Shown in pieces: positions 34,844 through 43,899 of a stretch of 64,000 bases of DNA. The notes beneath the pieces are model-generated. The model was given only the letters and a program-made list of their open reading frames with translations. It did not search any database and had not been told where the DNA came from. The number at the start of each line of letters is the position of its first letter. Position 1 is the first letter of the stretch. Made by a program: the position numbers and the translations under genes. The DNA is taken from NCBI GenBank assembly GCA_029565685.1, contig JAKQNR010000024.1:1-64000 (forward strand). The letters are read 5' to 3'. Source of the stretch: a bacterium. Its GTDB lineage: Bacteria; Zhuqueibacterota; Zhuqueibacteria; Residuimicrobiales; Residuimicrobiaceae.

Positions 34844-37024
34844 ATGCAGCAGACCTTTGAATTTTACGACGCGCTATACACTACCATGCTGGAGCAATAT
34901 CTGCAGTCCGGCATGAAGCAGAAAACCGTCATTCAGGTCGGCTCAGCCACCTGTGAACTGGCGGCCGGGGCTGCATCGGTGCGCGACGAGTTCGCCAAAC
35001 TTATCGCCGCCTCGGGACGGGACGATATTATTCTCAAGCAGACCGGCTGCACCGGCCGCTGCGCCCGCGAACCGATCGTCGGTGTTTTCCGTCCAGATCA
35101 AATTCCCATTAAATACGAACAGGTCACCATCGACAAAGTGCAAAAAATCTTCCAGGAACACGTGATCGCCGGAAGACCGGTGACCAGCCTGGTGTTGGAT
35201 AAAAAAACCGATATTCTCTATTCCTACGTGGCCACGGTCTGTTCTTCGTCGCGCTGTCGTTCGGAGGAGATGGAGGCTTCGGAAGACCTTCTTCGCCGCA
35301 GACTGCAAGCCCTGCAGGTGCCGGCGGGGACGGTGCGCATTTTTCCGGGCGGCTGTCTCGGTCTGTGTGAAGATGAGAAGAAAGGTTCGCATCGCACTAT
35401 GATGGTGTTGCCGGACAAGGTGATCTACGCCTTTGCCGACGAATCGCAACTGGATGAGATCATCGATGCGCATTTTATTCATGGCCGCGTGCTGAAAAAA
35501 TATCTCACCCACACCAACTTTATCACCGAGCAGTTTTTTTCCCTTTACGGCGACGTCGCCTTTTTCAACAAGCAAACCCGTCTGACGCTGCGCAACAGCG
35601 GATTGATCGACCCGGAAAGCCTGGGGGATTACGTACGCAACAAGGGGTATGAAGCGCTGGCGAAAATTCTCCAGCGCAACGAACCCGCTTACGTTCTCGA
35701 ACAACTTGCCCGTTCCGGCCTGCGCGGCCGCGGTGGCGGCGGCTATCCTACTGGACTGAAATGGCAGTTTGCGGCGGACAATCCCGATCCAGTCAAATAT
35801 GTAATCTGCAATGCGGATGAAGGCGATCCGGGCGCCTTTATGGATCGCAGCGCTCTGGAGGGCGACCCGTTCATCATCCTCGAAGGTATGACCCTCGGCG
35901 CCTTTGCCGTCGGCGCGCAACAGGGCTACATCTATGTGCGCGCCGAATATCCGCTGGCCATCGAGCGGCTGGAAAAAGCCATAGCCGTGGCCCGAGAGCA
36001 TCAGCTCCTGGGCGCCAACATCATGAATTCAGATTTCAGCTTTGACATCGAAATCCGTCTGGGCGCCGGCGCCTTTGTCTGCGGCGAGGAGACGGCATTG
36101 ATGTATTCCGTCGAGGGCAAGCGCGGACAGCCGCGCATCCGGCCGCCCTTTCCCACGGAATCGGGCCTGTGGGGCCATCCGACGGTGATCAACAATGTCG
36201 AAACCTGGGCCAATGTGCCCACCATCCTGCTCTACGGCGCCGACTGGTTCGCCAATATCGGTACAGTGAAGAGCAAAGGCACCAAGGTCTTTGCGCTGGC
36301 AGGCAAGGTCATCAACACCGGTCTGGTGGAAGTGCCGATGGGCACTGCCCTGCGCGACATCATTTATGATATCGGCGGCGGGCTGCCGCCGGGACGAACG
36401 CTCAAAGCGGTGCAGACCGGCGGACCTTCCGGAGGATGCATTCCGGCTTCAGCCATCGACACCCAGGTGGATTACGACTCCCTGGCGGCCGTGGGCTCGA
36501 TCATGGGATCCGGCGGCATGATCATCCTGGACGACAATGACTGCATGGTGGCTACGGCAAAATTTTTCCTCGAGTTCACCCAGAGCGAATCGTGCGGCAA
36601 ATGCGTGCCTTGCCGCGAAGGCACTCTGCGCATGCTTGAAATTCTCGAACGCATCACTACCGGCCATGGAACCGAGGAGGATTTGACCAAACTGGAGCGG
36701 CTGGGCGACCTGGTGAAGAAAACCTCCTTGTGCGGATTGGGACAAACGGCGCCCAATCCGGTGCTCAGCGCGCTGAAAAATTTCCGTGAAGAATTCGAGA
36801 TCCATGTGCGCGAAAAAAGGTGTCCAGCGCACAAATGCAGTCAATTGATCCGTTATGAGGTGCGGACGGACAAATGCGTCGGCTGCACGCTCTGCGCTCG
36901 GCGTTGTCCGGTCGGCTGCATCAGCGGCAGTCCCAAAAAACCACACACCATCCATCAAGCCGAATGCATCAAATGCGGCGAATGCTGGAGCGCGTGCAAA
37001 TTCGACGCCATCAGCAGAGACTGA
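34844..37024 (+). CDS. hydB: HydB subunit of trimeric [FeFe] hydrogenase (NuoF-like)
   Basis: A 726-residue flavin and NADH subunit. It starts with a thioredoxin-like [2Fe-2S] domain (C37, C69, C73), then has a second [2Fe-2S] domain with C133-SSSR-C138 and C171-LGL-C175. The NuoF core follows: SGLRGRGGGGYPTGLKW (FMN/NADH site, about 289-305), ICNADEGDPGAFMDRS, the [4Fe-4S] motif SCGKCVPCREGTLRM and TSLCGLGQTAPNPVLSAL. The C-terminus adds a two-cluster ferredoxin, CVGCTLCARRCPVG and CIKCGECWSACKFD. The C-terminal ferredoxin and operon with HydA and HydC mark the electron-bifurcating class, which oxidises NADH and reduced ferredoxin together to make hydrogen, or the reverse. The second [2Fe-2S] domain near the N-terminus is an addition to the plain HydB plan. 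Confidence 0.92.
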   Translation: MQQTFEFYDALYTTMLEQYLQSGMKQKTVIQVGSATCELAAGAASVRDEFAKLIAASGRDDIILKQTGCTGRCAREPIVGVFRPDQIPIKYEQVTIDKVQKIFQEHVIAGRPVTSLVLDKKTDILYSYVATVCSSSRCRSEEMEASEDLLRRRLQALQVPAGTVRIFPGGCLGLCEDEKKGSHRTMMVLPDKVIYAFADESQLDEIIDAHFIHGRVLKKYLTHTNFITEQFFSLYGDVAFFNKQTRLTLRNSGLIDPESLGDYVRNKGYEALAKILQRNEPAYVLEQLARSGLRGRGGGGYPTGLKWQFAADNPDPVKYVICNADEGDPGAFMDRSALEGDPFIILEGMTLGAFAVGAQQGYIYVRAEYPLAIERLEKAIAVAREHQLLGANIMNSDFSFDIEIRLGAGAFVCGEETALMYSVEGKRGQPRIRPPFPTESGLWGHPTVINNVETWANVPTILLYGADWFANIGTVKSKGTKVFALAGKVINTGLVEVPMGTALRDIIYDIGGGLPPGRTLKAVQTGGPSGGCIPASAIDTQVDYDSLAAVGSIMGSGGMIILDDNDCMVATAKFFLEFTQSESCGKCVPCREGTLRMLEILERITTGHGTEEDLTKLERLGDLVKKTSLCGLGQTAPNPVLSALKNFREEFEIHVREKRCPAHKCSQLIRYEVRTDKCVGCTLCARRCPVGCISGSPKKPHTIHQAECIKCGECWSACKFDAISRD

Positions 37025-37051
37025 CCCTTGTCACTCTAACCTAGGCCATGT

Positions 37052-38803
37052 ATGGAAAAAGTTCATATTGTCATCAATGACACGCCGCTGGAGGTCGACA
37101 GCCAGAGCACCATCATGGCAGCGGCGGAGCAACTGGGCATCAAAATCCCGAGACTGTGTTATCATCCGCAGCTGTCCATCGAAGGCGCCTGCCGCATCTG
37201 CATCGTGGAGGTGGACGGCAGCAAAAACTATCTCCCCTCTTGCGCCACCCAGGTGCGCGAAGGGATGGTGGTGGCCACCAATTCGCCGGAGATCCGCCAG
37301 GCGCGGCGCGATTTGCTCGAGTTGATTCTCGACAATCACCCGCGGGAGTGTCAGACGTGCGAGCGCGACGCCAACTGCGAGCTGCAGAATCTGGCCTACA
37401 GCCTGGGCGTGCGCGAACGGCTGTTCGAAGGCCGGCGCAAACAACATCCCATCGAATCCTCCTCTGCCTCAGTGATCCGCAACGCGGAAAAATGCATCCT
37501 CTGCCGCCGCTGTGTGCGCGTCTGCGCCGAAGTGCAGGCGGTGCATAATCTCAGCCAGCTGTTCCGTGGATTTGACACGGTGGTGGCGCCGGCGTTTTCC
37601 GCGCCCATGGCCGAATCGGTGTGCATCAACTGCGGCCAGTGCATCAACGTCTGCCCAGTGGCCGCATTTCTTGAAAAAAACTCCACTGAAGCGGTCTGGC
37701 AGGCGCTGGCGGATCCGCGGAAACATGTGGTGGTTCAGATCGCGCCCTCGATCCGCGCCGCCATCGGCGAAGGCTTTGACCTGGAGCCAGGCGCCGACAT
37801 GACCGGCCCCACGATCACGGCGCTGCGGCGCCTCGGATTCGACTCGGTGTTTGACACCAACTTTGGCGCGGATCTGACCGTTGTGGAAGAGGCGACTGAA
37901 CTGGTCAAACGGCTGCAGAGCGGAGACCGATTGCCGTTGCTGACTTCCTGTTCGTCCGGGTGGATCAAATTTCTGGAGCATTTTTATCCGGATCTCATGC
38001 CCCTGGCGTCCTCCTGCAAATCGCCCATGTCCATGCTGTCAACGCTGTTAAAAACCTATTACAGCCGGATCATGGGCATTCCGGCCCAGGACATCTTTGT
38101 CGTCGGCGTCATGCCTTGCACAGCGAAAAAGTACGAGGCCGAACGGCCGGAGCTGTTCACGGAAGCCGGCCTGCCTTCCACGGATGCGGTGCTGACCACC
38201 CGCGAGCTGGTATGGATGATCAAAGCCTATGGCATCGACATCGTCCATCTGCCCTCCGGAACCTTCGATACGCCGCTGGGCTTTTCCTCCGGCGCAGCGG
38301 ATATTTTCGGCGCCACCGGCGGCGTCCTGGAGGCCGCGTTGCGAACAGCGGCGGAAAAACTCACCGGCGAACCGCTCACCGAGCTCAACTTTACCTCGGT
38401 GCGCAGCGTCGAAGGATTGCGCGAGGCGAGCATCGAGATCGGCGGCCAAACGCTCCAGGTGGCGGTGGCCAACGGGCTCGGCAATGCACGCGTCATTCTC
38501 GACAAAGTGCGCAGCCGCGAAAAGTCCTATCACCTGGTCGAGATCATGGCCTGTCCAGGCGGCTGCATCGGCGGCGGCGGTCAACCCTATCCCACCGGCG
38601 GCCGCTATGTGCTGGATCGTGAAGTAAACCGTCTCCGCGCCGCCGCCCTCTATCGCATCGATGAGGCGAAGACCATCCGCAAATCGCATGAAAATCCCTA
38701 TATTCAAAAACTGTACGCCGAATTCCTCGGCGAACCGGGCGCTGAATTGGCCCATACCCTTTTGCACACCCATTATATCCAACGCGAGCCGAGAGGAATC
38801 TGA
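37052..38803 (+). CDS. hydA: [FeFe] hydrogenase catalytic subunit HydA
   Basis: A 583-residue subunit. N-terminal [2Fe-2S] plant-type domain (C36 to C63), a His-Cys [4Fe-4S] motif HPRECQTCERDANCEL, two [4Fe-4S] motifs CILCRRCVRVCAEV and CINCGQCINVCPVA, then the H-cluster domain. H-cluster signatures are TSCSSGWIKF near residue 299, MPCTAKKYEAE near 355 and MACPGGCIGGGGQP near 500. All four cluster cysteines are there. In the first signature the second cysteine of the common TSCCPxW form is serine. The short C-terminal helical part has no added domain. Its stop overlaps the hydC start by one base. Active-site maturases (HydE, F, G) are not in the window. Confidence 0.95.
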   Translation: MEKVHIVINDTPLEVDSQSTIMAAAEQLGIKIPRLCYHPQLSIEGACRICIVEVDGSKNYLPSCATQVREGMVVATNSPEIRQARRDLLELILDNHPRECQTCERDANCELQNLAYSLGVRERLFEGRRKQHPIESSSASVIRNAEKCILCRRCVRVCAEVQAVHNLSQLFRGFDTVVAPAFSAPMAESVCINCGQCINVCPVAAFLEKNSTEAVWQALADPRKHVVVQIAPSIRAAIGEGFDLEPGADMTGPTITALRRLGFDSVFDTNFGADLTVVEEATELVKRLQSGDRLPLLTSCSSGWIKFLEHFYPDLMPLASSCKSPMSMLSTLLKTYYSRIMGIPAQDIFVVGVMPCTAKKYEAERPELFTEAGLPSTDAVLTTRELVWMIKAYGIDIVHLPSGTFDTPLGFSSGAADIFGATGGVLEAALRTAAEKLTGEPLTELNFTSVRSVEGLREASIEIGGQTLQVAVANGLGNARVILDKVRSREKSYHLVEIMACPGGCIGGGGQPYPTGGRYVLDREVNRLRAAALYRIDEAKTIRKSHENPYIQKLYAEFLGEPGAELAHTLLHTHYIQREPRGI

Positions 38804-39294
38804 TGGAAACCAAAACGCAATCACTGAATCAGGCGATCCTCGATTTCATCGATCTCTGTAAAACCAAGCCGCATGCAGACAGCTATCTGATCGCCGTGCT
38901 TCATAAAGTACAACAAACCTACGGCTATCTGTCCGAAGAACACATGTATGAAGTGGCGCAGCGGCTGCAGGTTCCCACTTCGGTCGTCAGCGGAGTGGCC
39001 ACCTTTTATCACTTCTTTCGCCTACAGCCGCGCGGCAAATACGCCATCTCGGTGTGCCTCGGAACCGCCTGTTTTGTCAAAGGCGCGGACAAGATATTGG
39101 ATGCCTTCCGCACTGAACTCGGCATTGAACTGGGCGAAACCTCCAGCGATGGATTGTTTTCCCTGGAGGTGAGCCGCTGCCTCGGCGTATGCGCGTTGGC
39201 GCCCGTGGTTACGATCAACGACACGGTATACAGCAACGTCACGGTCAAACAGGTGCCGCAGCTGATCGACCAGGTTCGCCATGCGGAGGGGTGA
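38803..39294 (+). CDS. hydC: HydC subunit of [FeFe] hydrogenase (NuoE-like)
   Basis: A 163-residue thioredoxin-like [2Fe-2S] protein of the NuoE family. Cysteine ligands are in VCLGTACFVKGA and SRCLGVCALAP, a full set of four. The helical N-terminus (YLIAVLHKVQQTYGYLSEE) and SGVATFYHFFRL are typical. It completes the HydABC trimer. The order in the operon is B-A-C, while many relatives are ordered C-B-A. A DUF1846 gene follows 125 bases later. Confidence 0.93.
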   Translation: METKTQSLNQAILDFIDLCKTKPHADSYLIAVLHKVQQTYGYLSEEHMYEVAQRLQVPTSVVSGVATFYHFFRLQPRGKYAISVCLGTACFVKGADKILDAFRTELGIELGETSSDGLFSLEVSRCLGVCALAPVVTINDTVYSNVTVKQVPQLIDQVRHAEG

Positions 39295-39419
39295 ACGAGC
39301 AGCAGCACCGTTTCGCCGCGGGCCCTTTCGGCAGGCAAAAAGCGCCGGGCGCACACGTGCCTTTTCTTTCACTGAGCCGTACCACAAAACCGAGCACAGC
39401 ATGCAGGAGCGAGAATCTG

Positions 39420-40937
39420 ATGCCGAGCCCTATCGGCTTTGACAACGAAAAATATCTTGCGGAGCAATCCGCCGCCATTCTTCACCGCATCGGCCAATTC
39501 GGAGACAAACTGTTTCTCGAATTCGGCGGCAAATTGCTCTACGATTATCATGCCGCCCGGGTACTGCCCGGCTATGATCCCAATGTAAAAATGCGGCTGC
39601 TGCAAAAGCTGGGGGACCAGGTGGATGTCATCCTGTGCATCTACGCCGGAGATATTGAGCATAAAAAGATGCGCGCTGATTTCGGCATCTCTTATGACGC
39701 CGATGCGCTGAAACTGATCGATGATCTGCGCGAATGGGGGATTGAAGTGCAGGCGGTCGTGATCACCCGGTTTGAGGAGCAGCCTGCCGCCGTCCAGTTT
39801 AAAAACAAACTGGAACGTCGCGGCCTTACGGTTTATACGCACAAGTCCACCAAGGGATATCCCACCCACGTGGAGATGATCGTCAGCGAGGAGGGCTATG
39901 GCGCCAATTCCTATATTGCAACCTGCAAACCGATCGTCGTGGTCACCGGGCCGGGCCCCGGAAGCGGCAAACTCGCCACTGCGCTGTCGCAGCTCTATCA
40001 CGAACGCAAACGCGGAGTCCGCGCCGGCTACGCCAAGTTCGAAACCTTTCCGATCTGGAACCTGACGCTCAAACATCCGGTGAATGTGGCGTATGAAGCA
40101 GCCACGGCGGACCTGCGCGACTTTAACATGATCGACTCTCATCACCTGGAGGCCTATAACCTCAAGACGGTGAACTATAATCGCGATGTGGAGGCGTTCC
40201 CGCTGCTGCGCCGGATCATCGAAAAGATCACTGGAGAACCCTGCCCCTACAAGTCGCCCACCGATATGGGCGTCAACCGAGTCAGCTCCGGCATCATCGA
40301 TGATCAGGCGGTCCGCGCAGCGTCGGTGCAGGAGATCATCCGCAGGCATTTCCGCTACGCTTGCGAATACGCCATGGGGCTGATCGACAAAGGCACGGTG
40401 GAGCGGGCATCGCTGATCATGGATGAGATCGGCGCCAAACCCGAGGACCGTCCGGTGGTGCTGCCTGCGCGCAAAGCGGCTGAGCAGGCTCGTGACCGCG
40501 GCAAAGGCAATGAGGGAATTTACTGCGGCGCGGCCTTGGCTTTGGCCGACGGAACCATCATCACCGGCATGAATTCGCCGACCATGCATGCCTCAGCCTG
40601 TCTGATTTTGAACGCGGCTAAGCATCTGGCCGGCATACCGCCCTCCATCGACCTACTTCCGAAAAACATCATCGAATCGCTTACGCATTTCAAGCGGGAT
40701 GTGCTCGATGGCAAGCGGCTGAGCCTTGACCTCGAGGAAACCTTGATTGCGCTCAGCATCAGCGGCGCCGCCAATCCAGCCGCCCAGATCGCGGTGGAGA
40801 AGCTCAAGTTGATCCGTGGCTGCGACGTGCACATCACCCATATCCCCACCCCAGGCGATGAGGCCGGCCTGCGCAAGCTCGGCCTGAATCTGACCTGCGA
40901 TGCGGATTTTTCCACGCGATCGCTCTTTTTAAATTAA
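39420..40937 (+). CDS. DUF1846-family protein
   Basis: A 505-residue cytoplasmic protein of the DUF1846 family: it starts IGFDNEKYLAEQSAAILHRI and contains FGGKLLYDYHAARVLPGYDP, VVVTGPGPGSGKLATALSQLYHE (a P-loop-like glycine-rich stretch), FPIWNLTLKHPVNVAYEAATADL and NSPTMHASACLILNAAKHLAGI. Members are found mostly in anaerobes and Firmicutes; the biochemical role is not established to my knowledge. AGGAGCGAG precedes the ATG at 39420; the open frame reaches back into hydC, but that part is antisense-like filler. It may be co-transcribed with hydBAC, since no terminator is seen in the gap. Confidence 0.9.
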   Translation: MPSPIGFDNEKYLAEQSAAILHRIGQFGDKLFLEFGGKLLYDYHAARVLPGYDPNVKMRLLQKLGDQVDVILCIYAGDIEHKKMRADFGISYDADALKLIDDLREWGIEVQAVVITRFEEQPAAVQFKNKLERRGLTVYTHKSTKGYPTHVEMIVSEEGYGANSYIATCKPIVVVTGPGPGSGKLATALSQLYHERKRGVRAGYAKFETFPIWNLTLKHPVNVAYEAATADLRDFNMIDSHHLEAYNLKTVNYNRDVEAFPLLRRIIEKITGEPCPYKSPTDMGVNRVSSGIIDDQAVRAASVQEIIRRHFRYACEYAMGLIDKGTVERASLIMDEIGAKPEDRPVVLPARKAAEQARDRGKGNEGIYCGAALALADGTIITGMNSPTMHASACLILNAAKHLAGIPPSIDLLPKNIIESLTHFKRDVLDGKRLSLDLEETLIALSISGAANPAAQIAVEKLKLIRGCDVHITHIPTPGDEAGLRKLGLNLTCDADFSTRSLFLN

Positions 40938-41005
40938 CCGCCGCGTTCCCATGGTTTTAAACGGGGCAGCGTGATCAACCCTACATAACAAACCAGGAGC
41001 CACTC

Positions 41006-41134
41006 ATGAGCAAATTATTGCGAACCCTCGTTGCCGGTTGGGGCGCCCATAAATGGGGCAAAGGGTGTTTTTCAACCGTGTTGATTTTCCTGATTCTGTG
41101 GTGGCTGCTCAGTCATTTTGACATTTTCAGATAG
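41006..41134 (+). CDS. Small Trp-rich membrane protein, 42 residues
   Basis: A short frame that starts MSKLLRTLVAGWGAHKWGKG and continues with one hydrophobic helix ending LWWLLSHF. CCAGGAGCC is well placed before the ATG. A basic, glycine-rich N-terminus followed by a single membrane helix is typical of small membrane regulators or stabilisers. The cysteine just before the helix follows no lipobox, so it is not a lipoprotein. I recognise no family. It stands alone between the DUF1846 gene and the GH20 gene. Confidence 0.6.
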   Translation: MSKLLRTLVAGWGAHKWGKGCFSTVLIFLILWWLLSHFDIFR

Positions 41135-41288
41135 ACGCAGGAAGCCAAGCGGCACTGGATAGTAAGCGTGAAAAACAGCCAGCCGCTACAGCGCAGAAGG
41201 GTAAAAGCCCATCTGCGAACGCCAGCGGGCACTTCCGCAAACCGGCCTTTTTTCCAATCCCTCTTCACCGCAAGCCGAAAGAAAAAGC

Positions 41289-42902
41289 ATGAAAAAATGC
41301 CTTGCGCTGTTCCTAGTCTGCTGGAGCAGTCTGCTTCCGGCAGGCGCCAAAGTGGATTTGCTCAAGCAAATTCCTCTGATCCCTGCGCCACAGAGGGTGC
41401 AGGACAACGGCGACCGTTTTCCGTTTCCCAGCCGCATCTCGATCCAGGGATGGCCCTTGCAGGATGCGAAACAGCGGCAGGCGATCAATGGATTGATCGA
41501 CCTGCTCTCCACTATGCCGGGCGTTGAAACCGTACTCGACCGGCCGGCGGATTTTGCCATCGTCTTTTACCATGACCCGGCTGTCGTCCATCCCGAGGGC
41601 TATGTCCTGCAAATCACCCGCTCCGGCGCAGCCGTTCGCGCACGAACCGCTGCCGGCAGATTCTATGCGCTGCAGACGCTGCATCAAATCCTGGGATTCT
41701 GCTACTACGGCCCCGGCTTTCTCTATGAGGGGGAGGAACCGGAGCTGCCGGACGCCGGTGAAAAAAAGTATGTCCCCGCATGGACCGTTTACGATCATCC
41801 GCGTTATCCCATGCGATCCCTGATGCTGGATCTGGGACGGGCGGTCTTTAGCAAAGCCTATATCCAACGCATCATTCGCATCATGGCGCACCTCAAGCTG
41901 AACACCCTGCACCTGCACCTGTACGACGATGAGATCGGCGGTTATCGATTCGATAGTCTGCCCCTGGGTCACGAGAATCCCCTGGCGCTGACGAAAAAAG
42001 ATCTGCAGGAGCTGGTCCGCTATGCCCAGGAGCATCACATCGCTGTTCTTCCCGAGATCGAATCCTGGGGTCATGTCAAGAGCGTGGTGTATCACTTTCC
42101 AGAGCTGTATGGCGGACCCGGCATGTATGGCGGCGCTTCTTTTGCTGTGGGAGAAAAGACCTTTGCGGTGCTTGAAAAAATCTACGGTGAGATCGCCGAC
42201 TGTCTGCCGGACACTGCAGCGATTCATGTAGGATTGGATGAGGCGCGCTGGTTTGTCGCCCCGGGCGAAGCGGACAAAGGCTATACGCCGGAAAAACTGG
42301 TGACGATCATCTACGATCTGGTGCAAAAAGTCGCTCGTGAGCGCGGCAAGCACCTCACCATGCATATGTGGGCGGATCACAAAGGCCGTCCGATCCCTGC
42401 GCAGGTCGGCCCTAACCTGGTGCTGCAGCCATGGAAATATCGCCGCTCTGATCAGGAACGCATTGTTCAGGCCTTGAGGCAGTATGGCGGAAAGGACAAG
42501 CGGCCGGTGATGATGGGCGCCGGCATCACTTCCGCCTGCCGCAGCGGCGATTTTGCTGCCACCCGCCTCTGGTGCCTGGCTGGCGATCCCTACCCCAATG
42601 TGCTGGGCGCCACACTCTGTTTGTGGGGCACCAACAATCTGGCCGACCGTTTGATTATGCTATATGCGGGCGCGTCCTATCTCTGGTCGCCGCGGAACCT
42701 GCAGCCGGAGGAAGGAGATCCGTACAGCGAGGATTTACGTTTTCGCTTTGAGAGAAATATGCAAAATTGGCAGCTGATTTTCCCCGACGCTGCCGAGGCG
42801 GCGCTTGATTTCGACCGCGGCCTAGAGGTTTTTCTCGGCCGCTACCTTCAACCGCCGTTCAACGGCAAAGCGGTGGCGCCGACGCTGGAGCATCAACCCT
42901 GA
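41289..42902 (+). CDS. GH20 beta-N-acetylhexosaminidase-like enzyme, exported
   Basis: A 537-residue protein with a signal peptide (to about LLPAGA, residue 20). The N-terminal GH20b domain begins PLIPAPQRVQDNGDRF. The barrel follows with YPMRSLMLDLGRAVFSKAYI, MAHLKLNTLHLHLYDDEIGG, and HVGLDEARWF near residue 316, where the D-E pair is the catalytic pair of GH20 (usually HxGGDE). The glycine to leucine change before DE and the missing W after LTDDxGW set it apart from chitobiases. Substrate-assisted cleavage of terminal N-acetylglucosamine or galactosamine is expected. The ribosome-binding site is weak. Confidence 0.82.
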   Translation: MKKCLALFLVCWSSLLPAGAKVDLLKQIPLIPAPQRVQDNGDRFPFPSRISIQGWPLQDAKQRQAINGLIDLLSTMPGVETVLDRPADFAIVFYHDPAVVHPEGYVLQITRSGAAVRARTAAGRFYALQTLHQILGFCYYGPGFLYEGEEPELPDAGEKKYVPAWTVYDHPRYPMRSLMLDLGRAVFSKAYIQRIIRIMAHLKLNTLHLHLYDDEIGGYRFDSLPLGHENPLALTKKDLQELVRYAQEHHIAVLPEIESWGHVKSVVYHFPELYGGPGMYGGASFAVGEKTFAVLEKIYGEIADCLPDTAAIHVGLDEARWFVAPGEADKGYTPEKLVTIIYDLVQKVARERGKHLTMHMWADHKGRPIPAQVGPNLVLQPWKYRRSDQERIVQALRQYGGKDKRPVMMGAGITSACRSGDFAATRLWCLAGDPYPNVLGATLCLWGTNNLADRLIMLYAGASYLWSPRNLQPEEGDPYSEDLRFRFERNMQNWQLIFPDAAEAALDFDRGLEVFLGRYLQPPFNGKAVAPTLEHQP

Positions 42903-43005
42903 TTCTGCGCAACCGCCTCCACGAGGACAACCGATCCCTCGGCGATCTCCAGAATCCCCTGCCGGCCGCGGACAAACCGTCGGTCCAGAGCATTCGGTGT
43001 GCTTG

Positions 43006-43899
43006 CTACTCAGCCGACCTGTGTTCCGATTGGAGAGCGGCCCATGTTTGGCCCAGCATCCAGGCGCTGTTGCATACAAGCAGCCAGGGCCAGGTTTTCG
43101 CAAAAAGACCGATCGTTCTGGTCCGCCAGGCCTGCATGCCCTGCCAGTAGAGTGTGCGCAGAACTAAGAACAGCCATCCTAACAAAAAAACCAATCGCAC
43201 GGCAGAAGGCCATTTTTTAAAGGCGCGGCGCATACGAAAATAATCCTGCCCCCGCTGCCATCGCTCGCGCACAAGCGTTGCCAAAGTGACGTTGACATGA
43301 ATGTGATGAACAACGGCGGTGGATTGAAAATAGGGCATCACTCCTTGAGCGCTGCTGTGGAAACACAGCAGGGTGTCGGCCGCGACGAACTTTTGATCCA
43401 AACCGTCCAGAATTTTATACCAGTCCCGGTCGATCGCCAGATTGGCCGTAGCGAGAGAGTCGAACGGAGGGCGATCATAGACCCGTGGCGGACGGCCCGG
43501 CTGCCATAGCCAAAATTTGGCCTGATGCGCTACGTACGTCCAGTAGCCGCCCGGAAAACAGGCGATGGCGCCGCCGATCAACCGATGTCCGGCGCGGGCC
43601 GCTTCATCGATCTGTTCAAGCCAATCGGGCGCAGGAACACAATCGGGATCAGTGAAGACCAAGATCTCTCCCTGACTGGCGGCGATCCCGACCGCCCGAG
43701 CCTGGTGCATCCACAACCGTTTCTCAGAACGAATCAGATGCACGCCGTATCTTTCCGCAATGGATCGACATCGATCGTTCGGTGAACTGTCCACCAGAAT
43801 AAGTTCATAATCGGCGTACCGCTGCAGATGAAATCCTTGCAGACAGGCTGCCAGTGTCTCATCTGAACGATAAGCGGGTATGATGACAGAAAAACGCAT
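43006..43899 (-). CDS. Family 2 glycosyltransferase
   Basis: A 297-residue GT-A-fold enzyme. The N-terminal FSVIIPAYRSDETLAACL, the nucleotide-binding ELILVDSSPNDRC and the metal motif VFTDPDCVPAPDW (DPD in place of DxD) are seen. Two hydrophobic helices near the C-terminus (FLLGWLFLVLRTLYW and a second about residue 275) would anchor it to the inner membrane. Its start overlaps the stop of the preceding glycosyltransferase by one base, so the two are co-translated. It is the last gene of the minus-strand glycan cluster. Confidence 0.88.
   Translation of the reverse strand: MRFSVIIPAYRSDETLAACLQGFHLQRYADYELILVDSSPNDRCRSIAERYGVHLIRSEKRLWMHQARAVGIAASQGEILVFTDPDCVPAPDWLEQIDEAARAGHRLIGGAIACFPGGYWTYVAHQAKFWLWQPGRPPRVYDRPPFDSLATANLAIDRDWYKILDGLDQKFVAADTLLCFHSSAQGVMPYFQSTAVVHHIHVNVTLATLVRERWQRGQDYFRMRRAFKKWPSAVRLVFLLGWLFLVLRTLYWQGMQAWRTRTIGLFAKTWPWLLVCNSAWMLGQTWAALQSEHRSAE

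Noticed and set aside
42900..43015. Minus-strand 38-codon stretch ending at 42900 with protein-like residues
   Set aside because: The opposite strand also looks coding there, no start or family is seen, and it sits between two converging stops; too little to call.
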